Source: Afipia sp. GAS231 (GTDB lineage: Bacteria; Pseudomonadota; Alphaproteobacteria; Rhizobiales; Xanthobacteraceae). Taken from it: a stretch of 64,000 nucleotides of DNA. Of this stretch, positions 8,795 through 16,716 are shown piece by piece. The translations under genes were made by a program, and so were the position numbers. The notes beneath the pieces were generated by a model. It did not search any database. It saw only the letters and a list, made by a program, of their open reading frames with translations, and had not been told where the DNA came from. The stretch is from assembly GCF_900103365.1 (NCBI RefSeq), contig NZ_LT629703.1:1674001-1738000 (forward strand), read 5' to 3'. Each line of letters opens with the position of its first letter. The first letter of the stretch is position 1.

Positions 8795-9988
8795 CTAGAC
8801 CAGCGAATGCAACGCCTTGACCGCTGCCTCGCGCCTCCCGACAGGAACAAACAGATTCACCGAATGCGGTGACAAAACATATTCTTCGGCGATGATCCCG
8901 TGACTTTGCAGAATCTGAATAGCCTTGAATGGCAAGTCTGAAGAAACGCCGCCGAAGCATGTGAGGCTCACCGAACTCAGGGGCTCGCGCTGTTTGCGCA
9001 AGTCCTTGCTCCTCTCCAGCGTGCGCAGCAAGGTGTCGAGCGATTCCGAATCGGAAGTCATCATGATGCGGGTTTTTCCGGCGGTGAAAGTCGAGGCGAG
9101 GAGTTGCGGCCAAGATAAGCCGTTTTGTTTAAGATGCTGCGCGAATTTCTCAAAGCCTTGATTGAGATCTGCCGAATCGATCTCCACATGCTCAATGCGA
9201 GCCATCGAGTTGACGGCCAAAACTTTTCCGCTTTCCATCCCCATAACCTCTCGCTTCACTTGCGTGCTGTGTTCAGCACCGCCCAACTTTTTTAAAACCA
9301 ACGGAACGTTTTGGCTTTGTGCCAGCTCCACGCTGCGAAAATGCAGGACCTTGGCGCCCCAAAAACACATTTCGGATAGCGATGCAAAATCCAGCTGACG
9401 CAAGGGTTTTGAATTCGCCACGATGCGCGGATCGGCCGAGCAAACACCGTCGACCTCCTTGATGATCTCACAGTACTCGGCTTTTAGCGCCGCGGCCATG
9501 GCGACCGCAGTGGTGTCGCTGCCACCTCGACCCAGCGTGGTGATTTCATTGGTCACCGGATTCACGCCCTGAAAGCCGGCCAAAACGACGATGCGCCCGC
9601 GATCGAGTTCTTCGCGCACGCGAATGGGCCGCACATCCAAAATGCGCGCGGAGGAGTGGGATTCGTCGGTCATCACTCCGGCTTGGCTGCCGGTAAAACT
9701 AATAGCAGGCACGCCGAAATCGGACAGCGCCATGCTCATTAAAGACATACTGATGCGCTCACCGGTGGTTAGCAACATGTCGAGTTCACGGCGATTGGGA
9801 TGCCGGCATACTTGATAAGCCATCTTAACAAGTTCGTCGGTAGTCTTACCCATCGCTGAAACGATCGCTACAACCCGATGACCGCGCCTGTGCAGGTCGG
9901 CGAGACTGCTCGCCACCACGCGGATTTTTTCCGGGGTTTCAAGGCAGGCGCCGCCGTATTTTTGCACAATGACAGGATTGTTGCGCAT
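8795..9988 (-). CDS. aspartate kinase, divergent form
   Basis: 397 residues with a complete amino-acid kinase domain and C-terminal ACT domains. QKYGGACL is the nucleotide-binding start (usually KFGGTS), FTGSQAGVMTD and TTLGRGGSDTTAVA are the aspartokinase signatures, and EIIKEVDGVCSADPR follows. The enzyme phosphorylates aspartate at the entry of lysine, methionine and threonine synthesis. The KYGGACL variant and lower apparent GC differ from the usual alphaproteobacterial LysC, so this is probably a second, acquired copy. It has no biosynthetic neighbours. Confidence 0.85.
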   Translation of the reverse strand: MRNNPVIVQKYGGACLETPEKIRVVASSLADLHRRGHRVVAIVSAMGKTTDELVKMAYQVCRHPNRRELDMLLTTGERISMSLMSMALSDFGVPAISFTGSQAGVMTDESHSSARILDVRPIRVREELDRGRIVVLAGFQGVNPVTNEITTLGRGGSDTTAVAMAAALKAEYCEIIKEVDGVCSADPRIVANSKPLRQLDFASLSEMCFWGAKVLHFRSVELAQSQNVPLVLKKLGGAEHSTQVKREVMGMESGKVLAVNSMARIEHVEIDSADLNQGFEKFAQHLKQNGLSWPQLLASTFTAGKTRIMMTSDSESLDTLLRTLERSKDLRKQREPLSSVSLTCFGGVSSDLPFKAIQILQSHGIIAEEYVLSPHSVNLFVPVGRREAAVKALHSLV

Positions 9989-10108
9989 ACTACTTACAGA
10001 AATACCCCGGAAGAGCCTTGCGCGCCAGCGCGAACAAACTGCGACACGCGCGGCTGCAAGCCTTTAGCAGGAAACAGTCCGCTTTGGGGATGCCGGCCCA
10101 GGATTCGC

Positions 10109-10144
10109 AAACCAGATGTTATGGAAGGACTCGGCCAATGGCCC
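10109..10144 (+). repeat. 35-nt dispersed repeat, copy 2
   Basis: AACCAGATGTTATGGAAGG followed by ACTCGGCCAATGGCCC, a diverged copy of the element at 7032. It lies in the 260-nt gap upstream of the next plus-strand gene. Confidence 0.5.
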
Positions 10145-10251
10145 GCATAGCCGCTGGCGGTCGACCCGCCATTGTCCGCCAGCGGCCAAAACTTCTTAAG
10201 ATTTCCTTTAGTCCTAGGCATGATCATCGATGACCGCAGAGGGTCGCGATC

Positions 10252-10944
10252 ATGCAGGTCCAGCCATCAAACAGTTTTGAACATATCGGCTCGCTTGAAG
10301 ACGGGCCGGGCGGTCAACCGCCGTCACCCCCCGCGGACGTGGATTTGTCGGACTACCTCAGTCCTATTCGGGAAGACACGTTGCAACTTCTGAGGCCCAA
10401 CGCCGGCCCGGTATATGTTCTTTGCTTTGCGGTGGCGGGCGCGCTTGCGCTGGGGTTTGGGCTGGGATGGGCAAGCGGCTCGAGCTGGTACGGCACTCCA
10501 ACCGTCATCGCCTCTATAGCACAACCAAATACGTCTCCGCCTCGAACCGAAATGAAGTCGGCTCCCAAGCCTGAAGGCGCTCGGAAGCAGGCGGCGCTTG
10601 GTACGGGTTCGCCCAAGGCTCCAAATTTATCGACGGGCTCCGTGCTCCGCTCTGATGGACAGACTTCCAGAACGGCCGCTACCTCTCTCCCCCTAGATCT
10701 GCCCACCGGCTCGATTGCCTCCCGCGAACCACTTTACCCGGCACCGGAGACCCGCCCGGCTACGATCGCGGGCTGGACAGTTCGCGACGTTAGAGGTGGA
10801 ACAGCCGTCCTCGAGGGACCGGATGGAATCCGGTCAGCAACGGTTGGTGACACCGTGCCAGGTGTTGGCCAAATTGAATCGATCGTGCGCTGGGGCAACC
10901 GCTGGATCGTCGCCACGGCCAACGGGTTGATCGCCACACCCTAG
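10252..10944 (+). CDS. membrane-anchored hypothetical protein
   Basis: 230 residues: a cytoplasmic N-terminus of about 50 residues, one membrane span (VYVLCFAVAGALALGFGLGW), a long Ser/Thr/Pro-rich linker, and a compact C-terminal domain (WTVRDVRGGTAVLEGPDG..., GDTVPGVGQIESIVRWGNRW). The C-terminal domain resembles the small beta-rich domains of PilP/GspC-like secretion proteins in pattern, which is only a suggestion. It should be a bitopic protein with its C-terminus in the periplasm. The next two genes are also plus-strand unknowns. Confidence 0.65.
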   Translation: MQVQPSNSFEHIGSLEDGPGGQPPSPPADVDLSDYLSPIREDTLQLLRPNAGPVYVLCFAVAGALALGFGLGWASGSSWYGTPTVIASIAQPNTSPPRTEMKSAPKPEGARKQAALGTGSPKAPNLSTGSVLRSDGQTSRTAATSLPLDLPTGSIASREPLYPAPETRPATIAGWTVRDVRGGTAVLEGPDGIRSATVGDTVPGVGQIESIVRWGNRWIVATANGLIATP

Positions 10945-11092
10945 CCATACACGCCGAACCGAGAATGCTATTCCGTTAACCTTGCTCAAAAGCCTTACGC
11001 GAGTGCATGGGATTTTTGCCCCATCGCCGCGAAGCTGCCTCACTGGATTGGAGAATTCATCAACTGGCGCTGGTCCTACGCGGGAGGACATC

Positions 11093-11566
11093 ATGTTGAG
11101 AATGGTTTTGCTAGGCATGCTGATCCCGTTGAGTATAGGCGTCTTGGCGGCAATGGAGCTCAGAACCCCGCCGCGCCGTGGAGCGGCGGTCAGTCAGCCC
11201 AGTGTCGAGACAGTCGCCATTTCCGATTCACTTGGGGCGCTGGCGAAGACTGATCGACTTAAAGTTACCTATGCGAGCACCGACACACCGGCACCGCCTC
11301 CTCAAGTCGATGACCGCATTTCTACATCGCAGACCGCCACTAGCAACGCACCGGAGACTTTGAGGCCAATCAACCGCCATCCGCTTGTTCCAAAATTGAC
11401 GAAGGTCAATGCCGCTGCCCTACCCAAGTCGAGGCGAAGAACCGCCAATATCGGGCGAGCTGCCATCACCGAACGTCAAAAGGTTGGCACCGACACCATG
11501 CCTTGCCGGCTGAGCGCGTTTGGTGGTCTGCGTAAGGCCCTAGACTTGTCCGGCTGCGAGATTTGA
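11093..11566 (+). CDS. hypothetical secreted or membrane-anchored protein
   Basis: 157 residues. A hydrophobic N-terminus (MLRMVLLGMLIPLSIGVLAA) acts as signal or anchor, followed by a low-complexity Pro/Thr-rich region and a basic stretch (PKSRRRT). The last 20 residues (MPCRLSAFGGLRKALDLSGC) contain two cysteines that could pair. GGGAGG six bases before the ATG supports this start over a longer reading. Function unknown. Confidence 0.6.
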   Translation: MLRMVLLGMLIPLSIGVLAAMELRTPPRRGAAVSQPSVETVAISDSLGALAKTDRLKVTYASTDTPAPPPQVDDRISTSQTATSNAPETLRPINRHPLVPKLTKVNAAALPKSRRRTANIGRAAITERQKVGTDTMPCRLSAFGGLRKALDLSGCEI

Positions 11567-11723
11567 TTCGGCGAGCCGCGACGACAATGTCTCTTCTCTT
11601 TCGCTGGACCGGCCTGGTTGGTCCGGTTCGTGCCACACGGCGGACATTTGGCAGCCGAACTACGTTGCGAAGGCCAACGAAAAGCCGGACAACAGCCACG
11701 CAAGTGATCCCATCCCAGCAGGC

Positions 11724-12068
11724 ATGGCCTCGTTCCAATCTCCAACTTTGACACATTTAGCAGCGAAGCTTACTGTCGAATCATCGGACGATGGTGCGCA
11801 CGCGATGCCGCAAAATGAGTCCAATACATCCACTCCTGAACCGATCAAGGATGAAAAGCCCGTCGACGATTTCTTTGCGTCCAAGCTCGCTGACCGAATC
11901 CGAATAGACAATTGGCGCAGGAGACTGACTTTCATCCGGCAAGAAATTCTCGAAATCGCCGAGCAAGGTTCGCAACAAGGTTTTGTGGGCTTGAAACGGG
12001 AAACCGTGAAGCTCGCTAAATCAATTGAGCGATTAGAGGCCTTACTGGGCCTAAAAACGATTCAATAA
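11724..12068 (+). CDS. hypothetical protein, helical
   Basis: 114 residues at most; an internal ATG at 11805 (MPQNESN) would give 87. The C-terminal half is strongly helical and amphipathic (DRIRIDNWRRRLTFIRQEI..., KLAKSIERLEALLGL). No membrane segment. I do not recognise the family. Confidence 0.5.
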   Translation: MASFQSPTLTHLAAKLTVESSDDGAHAMPQNESNTSTPEPIKDEKPVDDFFASKLADRIRIDNWRRRLTFIRQEILEIAEQGSQQGFVGLKRETVKLAKSIERLEALLGLKTIQ

Positions 12069-12073
12069 GGCGC

Positions 12074-12325
12074 TCATCGCACTTCCTCTATTGTAAGCGC
12101 CGACCAACCAGATTGGTCGAGCTTCATTTCGGAGGGTACGAACTCCCATTGCGCGGCAAGGTGTCGGATCTGCTCGAACTTGAGGATCGTCGGCTCGCCT
12201 TCCCGAACGATTGTTGCTTGCTTGCGTTCTTCAGGTGGCAAAATCATCGCCCTCACCACCGCTGATCGCAGCTTCATAGTGCCGTGATTGCTAAGGGTTA
12301 CGAACTCTTCCGGGTCTATTGTCAT
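12074..12325 (-). CDS. hypothetical protein, 83 residues
   Basis: A small soluble protein (MTIDPEEFVTLSNHGTMKLRS...) with a run LPPEERKQATIVREGEPTILK and a C-terminal SALTIEEVR. No known motif was recognised. It converges on the preceding plus-strand gene, with only five bases between the two stops. Confidence 0.5.
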   Translation of the reverse strand: MTIDPEEFVTLSNHGTMKLRSAVVRAMILPPEERKQATIVREGEPTILKFEQIRHLAAQWEFVPSEMKLDQSGWSALTIEEVR

Positions 12326-12455
12326 CGATACATACCCGAGCTACGGCTGGCTAAAAGCCAGCGCAGAAGCCCCCGAGTGCCCAATTTCAAGTGCAAGCCC
12401 GACGATTTAAGGTCTATTTACCTGCTACTCTCGGAACGTCTGCTATTCACGTAAG

Positions 12456-13385
12456 CTATTTGTCTGGCTTTTCTGCAACGTTGTATCCCCACATGAACAG
12501 GGCGGCCTCTATTTCTCGCGGACTCGCTCGGCATTCTTTTGCAACTTGCCAGATCAATTGCGATGCCCATCTCACCATCAAGGCATGGCAGCGATCTCTG
12601 GCTTGGCCAAACAAAACCGGAAAATGAATGCGCTTCGTCTCGGGAGAGCGCTTGGTCTCTCGATCTCGGGCGAACAGCAATTGATCGGCGAGATCATACT
12701 GGTGAATTTCCCGTTCTTCCGCAAATCTGGCAACGAAGAAGCCTAGCGCACCACCGATCCGACCGTCGTAAATCACAAGCTTCTGCTCCGGGTCAGCCAA
12801 GCTCACGATCTTTGTCATCGTCGAATTCATGATCAAATCTACGCCATCAAACGAATCCAGCGGCGCCCATTCATCCTTGATCAGATTGACTGCGCTGGAA
12901 AGCTTGTAGGAAACCTCATCCGCGTTACGCTCGATCCACTCAAATGTCCGCTTCTGTCGATGCTTATTGTCGACCCCACCCCAGTGCATTATCGCACGCA
13001 AAATGTAGCAGACATCCTTGCTGGAATTTCGGTAAATCGCGGATTGTAGATCAGCAGCAAGACGATCTGACTCGGCCTTGTTCTCAGAAAAGCTTTTCCC
13101 GTTCCGGGCATACTTCGATGCCGCATCGGCCAAACCGACTGCCATCCATTTGCCATCAACAGCTCGGGACCATGCCGACAATTTTCCTCTAGAAGGAATG
13201 GCATAGGAATGATGACGATTCCCCACCCATTCACGTGCGAGGAACTGGCAAAAGTCGCGTATTTGCTTCTGGTTATGCGATGACGCGTGCGCCCCCGAGG
13301 CTACGGCGTCATGCGCCCGCCAAACCGGACCATTTCGCGGCCCACGCGGACCCACAAATCGAGACGGTTCTGCCCTGATCCGCAT
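12456..13385 (-). CDS. hypothetical protein, 309 residues, second gene of a coupled pair
   Basis: A soluble protein of unknown function. Distinct features are RNSSKDVCYILRAIMHWGG, then DSFDGVDLIMNSTMTKIVSL and KLVIYDGRIGGALGFFV. The IYDGRxGxAL pattern recurs in uncharacterised proteins from accessory regions as I recall it, but I cannot name the family. Its ATG overlaps the stop of the upstream gene (TAATG), so the two are translationally coupled. It lies less than 1 kb from an IS element, in an accessory setting. A defence role is possible but unsupported. Confidence 0.6.
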   Translation of the reverse strand: MRIRAEPSRFVGPRGPRNGPVWRAHDAVASGAHASSHNQKQIRDFCQFLAREWVGNRHHSYAIPSRGKLSAWSRAVDGKWMAVGLADAASKYARNGKSFSENKAESDRLAADLQSAIYRNSSKDVCYILRAIMHWGGVDNKHRQKRTFEWIERNADEVSYKLSSAVNLIKDEWAPLDSFDGVDLIMNSTMTKIVSLADPEQKLVIYDGRIGGALGFFVARFAEEREIHQYDLADQLLFARDRETKRSPETKRIHFPVLFGQARDRCHALMVRWASQLIWQVAKECRASPREIEAALFMWGYNVAEKPDK

Positions 13386-13627
13386 TACCTTGCGGGACCG
13401 ACGTTGATACGGACGAGTTCTGATAGCTGGGCCAAGAGCTCTCGGAGCCGGGTATTCTCCTCACGCAGCGAATAGACTTCATCGGTATGTACGTCACCAC
13501 AAGGTGCCCGCCCATCCCCTCGAAGGGCATTATCCAGCAGCGAGAAAGCATCGTTGACAGGTTCGCTGGTCCAAAGAGAGGGTTCAACGCGGCGGCTTTG
13601 CCTGTGCGGCGAATGAGCTAATTCCAT
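13385..13627 (-). CDS. small coiled-coil protein, first gene of a coupled pair
   Basis: 80 residues beginning MELAHSPHRQSRRVEPSL. The C-terminal third (SLREENTRLRELLAQLSELV) is a leucine-zipper-like coiled coil, and NDAFSLLDNAL precedes it. GGAG lies a few bases upstream of the ATG. Short proteins of this type are frequent in Bradyrhizobium and have no assigned role. The gene ends in TAATG, overlapping the next gene, which suggests the two products act together. Confidence 0.6.
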   Translation of the reverse strand: MELAHSPHRQSRRVEPSLWTSEPVNDAFSLLDNALRGDGRAPCGDVHTDEVYSLREENTRLRELLAQLSELVRINVGPAR

Positions 13628-14038
13628 ATCGACACTCCAATTTAAATGATTGAGCTTTCCTCCAGTCGCTTGTTCGCGCAGATCAAGTGATTTGAGTCGG
13701 CCGGCAAATCTTGGACGAAAATTGGAAACGCAGTGCGACAACGCCGGCTACAAAGCGGCGGCATTGCGGCACGGAGGGCGTTGGTAATCTTTTCGCTGCT
13801 TTCGCCCATCTCAACTTCGGCCGCTTCAGCTGCATGACATCGAATAGACTAAGCTTGAGCGCGGCTGACCGAACCGAGCAGAAAAGGGAAGCCTTAACCA
13901 GAATGAACCTCCCGAAGGCTTTGCGTACTACCGGGAATGTCGGTGACCGAATTCGGAAACTAGATGATGGAAGAAATCGGCCAGTGACTGACCCGCATCC
14001 GGGCGACGCGGGATTTCTAGTTTATCGGCCCAGCGGCA
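13628..14038. other. non-coding gap before the IS element
   Basis: Holds the promoter of the coupled pair and the third copy of the 35-nt repeat. A 118-codon plus-strand reading here has no protein-like character and was not accepted. Confidence 0.45.
13957..13989 (+). repeat. 35-nt dispersed repeat, copy 3
   Basis: AAACTAGATGATGGAAG followed by AAATCGGCCAGTGACT, similar to the copies near 7032 and 10109. It lies about 50 nt outside the left end of the IS1182-family element. Confidence 0.5.
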
Positions 14039-15662
14039 GAGTGACCGCCTTGCGCCGATTTTGTTGATTTAGTCGCCGCTTTGTTTCGGACTCCTCCGTT
14101 TTCAGGGTCATGGTCTATTTTTTGGGGTGTTGTCTCAGGATCGGGCCGGGCATCGGCGCCGATTTCTTTGGGGCCGTCACGCCGGCACGGGGCAAGCGGC
14201 TGGCATCGCTCGAAGCTTTGCGAGCTTCCTCAGATTCTGCGCCGTGGCCGCGAGTAGGAACTCGTCTCGCGCACCGCTCGGACCGCGCAGTCTAAGGCGA
14301 CCGAGTCTAAGGATGCGCTTGAGATGGGCGAACAACATCTCGACCTTCTTCCGGCGATGTCGCGAACGCTCATAGGCCGGCGTGTTTGCCAAGCTTCGGG
14401 CAACATCCCGCGCATCTTCGTCGAGATCACGCGGCACTTTACGTTGTGGCGTGTTGGGACAGCACTTTGGCTTGAAGGCGCAGCCTTGGCAATCAGACTT
14501 GCTTGAGCGGTATAACCGCGTCCCTTCCTTGGTGATGCCCGAGCGCGGCGTCGCGAATGTCCGCCGGAACTGCACCAGCAGCTTGCCCTGCGGGCAGGTG
14601 TAATGGTTGCGTTCAGCATCGAACACGAAGTCGGATCGCGAGAAGGTCCCGTCGGTCCGGTTGGACTTGTCGAACACCGGAATATGCGGCTCGATCTGCC
14701 TCTCCTTGACCAGCCAGGCCAGGTTTGCGGCCGAGCCATAGGCGCTGTCAGCGGCAAGGTGCCGGGGCATTATGCCAAAGCGTCTGGCGGTTCGATCGAT
14801 CATGGTACGTGAGGCGCCGACCTCCGCCTGGCGGATGGCTCGGCTGGCTTCGACGTCGAGAATGACAGCATTCTCAGTATCGATCAGATAGTTGGTGGCG
14901 TAGGCGAAGAAGGCGTGCCCCTTGTGGGCGCCGGTCCATTGCGCCGCCGGATCCGACGGTGAGACGAACTTCGGCTTCACCTCGCTGGCCGCACCGAAGG
15001 CAGCATCGTCCAGCGTTGCCAGATACTCGCGAACGGCCCTGCCGGCATCGGCGCCCAGACTTGCGATCGGCCACTGGTCGCCGGGAACGGACCGCTGCTT
15101 GTTGGCGTCGGCAGCGATCAGGCTCGCGTCCACCGCAAAGCCTTCGCCACCGACAAGACCCTCGCGAAGGCACCGCTCCACCACGGTCTCGAACAAATGC
15201 CGCAGCATATCGCTCTGCCGGAACCGACCATGCCGGTTGCGCGAGAATGTGGAGTGGTCCGGAACCCTGCCGTCGAGCCCGAGGTCACAAAACCAGCGAT
15301 AGGCCAGGTTGAGATGGATCTCCTCGCACAGCCGCCGTTCGGACCGGATGCCCATGCAGTAGCCGACAATCAGCATCCGTATCATCAGTTCGGGATCAAT
15401 CGAGGGGCGGCCGATGTTGCTGTAGAACGGCTTCAGCTCCGTGCGCACCTTCTCGAGGTCGAGGAACCGGTCAATGCGCCGGAGAAGGTGATGTTCGGGA
15501 ACATGGTCGTCGAGGCAGAAATCGTAGAACAGCTGCGCAGGCGCCGTCTGCATCCCCATCATCGTCCCGCTCCTCCGCAAATCAATACGAGGATGGAATC
15601 ACGCCAGCCAATGCCGATCAACGACAGACTAAATCAACAATATCCGCCAGGAGCGGTCGTTC
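14039..15662 (-). mobile_element. IS1182-family insertion sequence, complete
   Basis: About 1.6 kb with one transposase gene. The terminal inverted repeats align over 36 nt (14039-14074 with 15627-15662): a perfect inner part TTGTTGATTTAGTC and an imperfect outer part, GACCGC then about eight variable bases and GAT. The intact transposase and clean ends suggest a recent or still functional element. Exact outer boundaries and target duplication are uncertain because the outer part resembles dispersed sequence near 30790. Confidence 0.8.
14177..15580 (-). CDS. IS1182-family transposase
   Basis: 467 residues, full length for the family. The N-terminus (FYDFCLDDHVPEHHLLRRID) and GRPSIDPELMIRMLIVGY are family hallmarks. 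The DDE residues are visible: D in AVDASLIAADANK, D in LAADSAYGSAA, E in KKVEMLFAHLKRIL. A Cys-rich stretch (CQGCAFKPKCC) lies between the second D and the E. It acts on the terminal repeats of this element and could mobilise related copies. The nearby copy at 2.4-3.5 kb is its decayed relative. Confidence 0.92.
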   Translation of the reverse strand: MRRSGTMMGMQTAPAQLFYDFCLDDHVPEHHLLRRIDRFLDLEKVRTELKPFYSNIGRPSIDPELMIRMLIVGYCMGIRSERRLCEEIHLNLAYRWFCDLGLDGRVPDHSTFSRNRHGRFRQSDMLRHLFETVVERCLREGLVGGEGFAVDASLIAADANKQRSVPGDQWPIASLGADAGRAVREYLATLDDAAFGAASEVKPKFVSPSDPAAQWTGAHKGHAFFAYATNYLIDTENAVILDVEASRAIRQAEVGASRTMIDRTARRFGIMPRHLAADSAYGSAANLAWLVKERQIEPHIPVFDKSNRTDGTFSRSDFVFDAERNHYTCPQGKLLVQFRRTFATPRSGITKEGTRLYRSSKSDCQGCAFKPKCCPNTPQRKVPRDLDEDARDVARSLANTPAYERSRHRRKKVEMLFAHLKRILRLGRLRLRGPSGARDEFLLAATAQNLRKLAKLRAMPAACPVPA

Positions 15663-15710
15663 GCCCTCGAGAGATAGTCTCCGAGCGGTCAAATAGGTCA
15701 ACAGACGCCT

Positions 15711-16436
15711 TCACTTAAGCCGCAACTGCTCCTGATGTGACTTAACTAGGTCATGCATGCTGGTGAACTTGAAATCGAAGTGCGGCATCTGGCCAGGATT
15801 CATGGTCGCTCCGAAGCCCTCTTTGTCGTGCCGGCGATAGATCCAGCACGACTTCAGTCCGTGATCGTTTGCCGGCTTGTGATCGTGAAACATGCTTTCG
15901 GCCGTGTGCAGGATCTTCTCCTTACGGACGCCGATCTCTCCCATCTTCTCGATCATGTAGTCGAAATTGCGCGCTGAAGGCTTGTACGATCCGACGTCTT
16001 CCGCGGTGTAGATCGCGTCGAACTCGACCTGCAGCCTGCGATTGCTCGCCTGGAAGGTCTCGTTGTCCACGTTGGAAAGGATGACGAGCTTGAAATACTT
16101 CTTCAGATACTGCAGCGCGCCAGGAGTGTCCTCAAACGCAGGCCAGTTTCCAACCGACCGACCGTATTCGACGCAATCCTCGTGTGTTACGTGGACGCCC
16201 CACTCCTCAGCGAGACGCTTGTAGACGATCGGCAGCAAGTCCCGATATCGCTTGGCCGGCGTATAGCGCTGCTGGCTGGACTCGTGACGTGCGTGCGCCT
16301 CCAGTATCTGGTCGCGTGTGAGCGGTCGCTGCGCCCGATCGCTAAGGCCCTTCAGCGCCTCGAACATCCCGGTCTCCCAATCGATCAGCGTGCCATAACA
16401 GTCGAAGGTGAGTGCGTCGAAATCCGTGAGCAACAT
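15711..16436 (-). CDS. HAD hydrolase, type II haloacid dehalogenase-like
   Basis: 241 residues. LTFDCYGTLIDWE holds the nucleophilic aspartate, VILSNVDNETF is motif II, and KPSARNFDYM supplies the motif III lysine. This arrangement is that of (S)-2-haloacid dehalogenases, which release halide from short halogenated acids, but many relatives act on phosphates. GGAGA precedes the ATG. It is divergent from the FAD-linked dehydrogenase, and the shared 280-nt gap should hold both promoters. A 2-hydroxyacid product would fit that neighbour. Confidence 0.8.
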   Translation of the reverse strand: MLLTDFDALTFDCYGTLIDWETGMFEALKGLSDRAQRPLTRDQILEAHARHESSQQRYTPAKRYRDLLPIVYKRLAEEWGVHVTHEDCVEYGRSVGNWPAFEDTPGALQYLKKYFKLVILSNVDNETFQASNRRLQVEFDAIYTAEDVGSYKPSARNFDYMIEKMGEIGVRKEKILHTAESMFHDHKPANDHGLKSCWIYRRHDKEGFGATMNPGQMPHFDFKFTSMHDLVKSHQEQLRLK

Positions 16437-16716
16437 GTCGCTTTCTCCTCGTTTATTGGGTCAGACTATGCACGTCCGACGATAGGGTCGCAGGGCTTTA
16501 GACGGCACAGCACGCAGAGTTCACCGAATCCGCGTTTCTTGTCGGCACAATCTGCCGCGACGCTCCGCGACGAAGACGATCAATACAAAGCAGCAGCGGT
16601 GGGAACTGCCGAACATTCCGGCATTTCGGCATTGGCTTCTTCGATACTGGCGCCGAACAGCAAGCAATGCCGCGCGAATGGAGGAAGATGATCGGAAGAC
16701 AACGCGGAGCAAGATC

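Noticed and set aside
13711..14067. 118-codon plus-strand reading before the IS element
   Set aside because: Random-like composition, no ribosome binding site, and it runs into the IS terminal repeat.
2403..15662. Composite transposon formed by the two IS1182-family copies
   Set aside because: The left copy has lost both ends and part of its gene, the copies are on opposite strands, and no shared cargo is evident between them.
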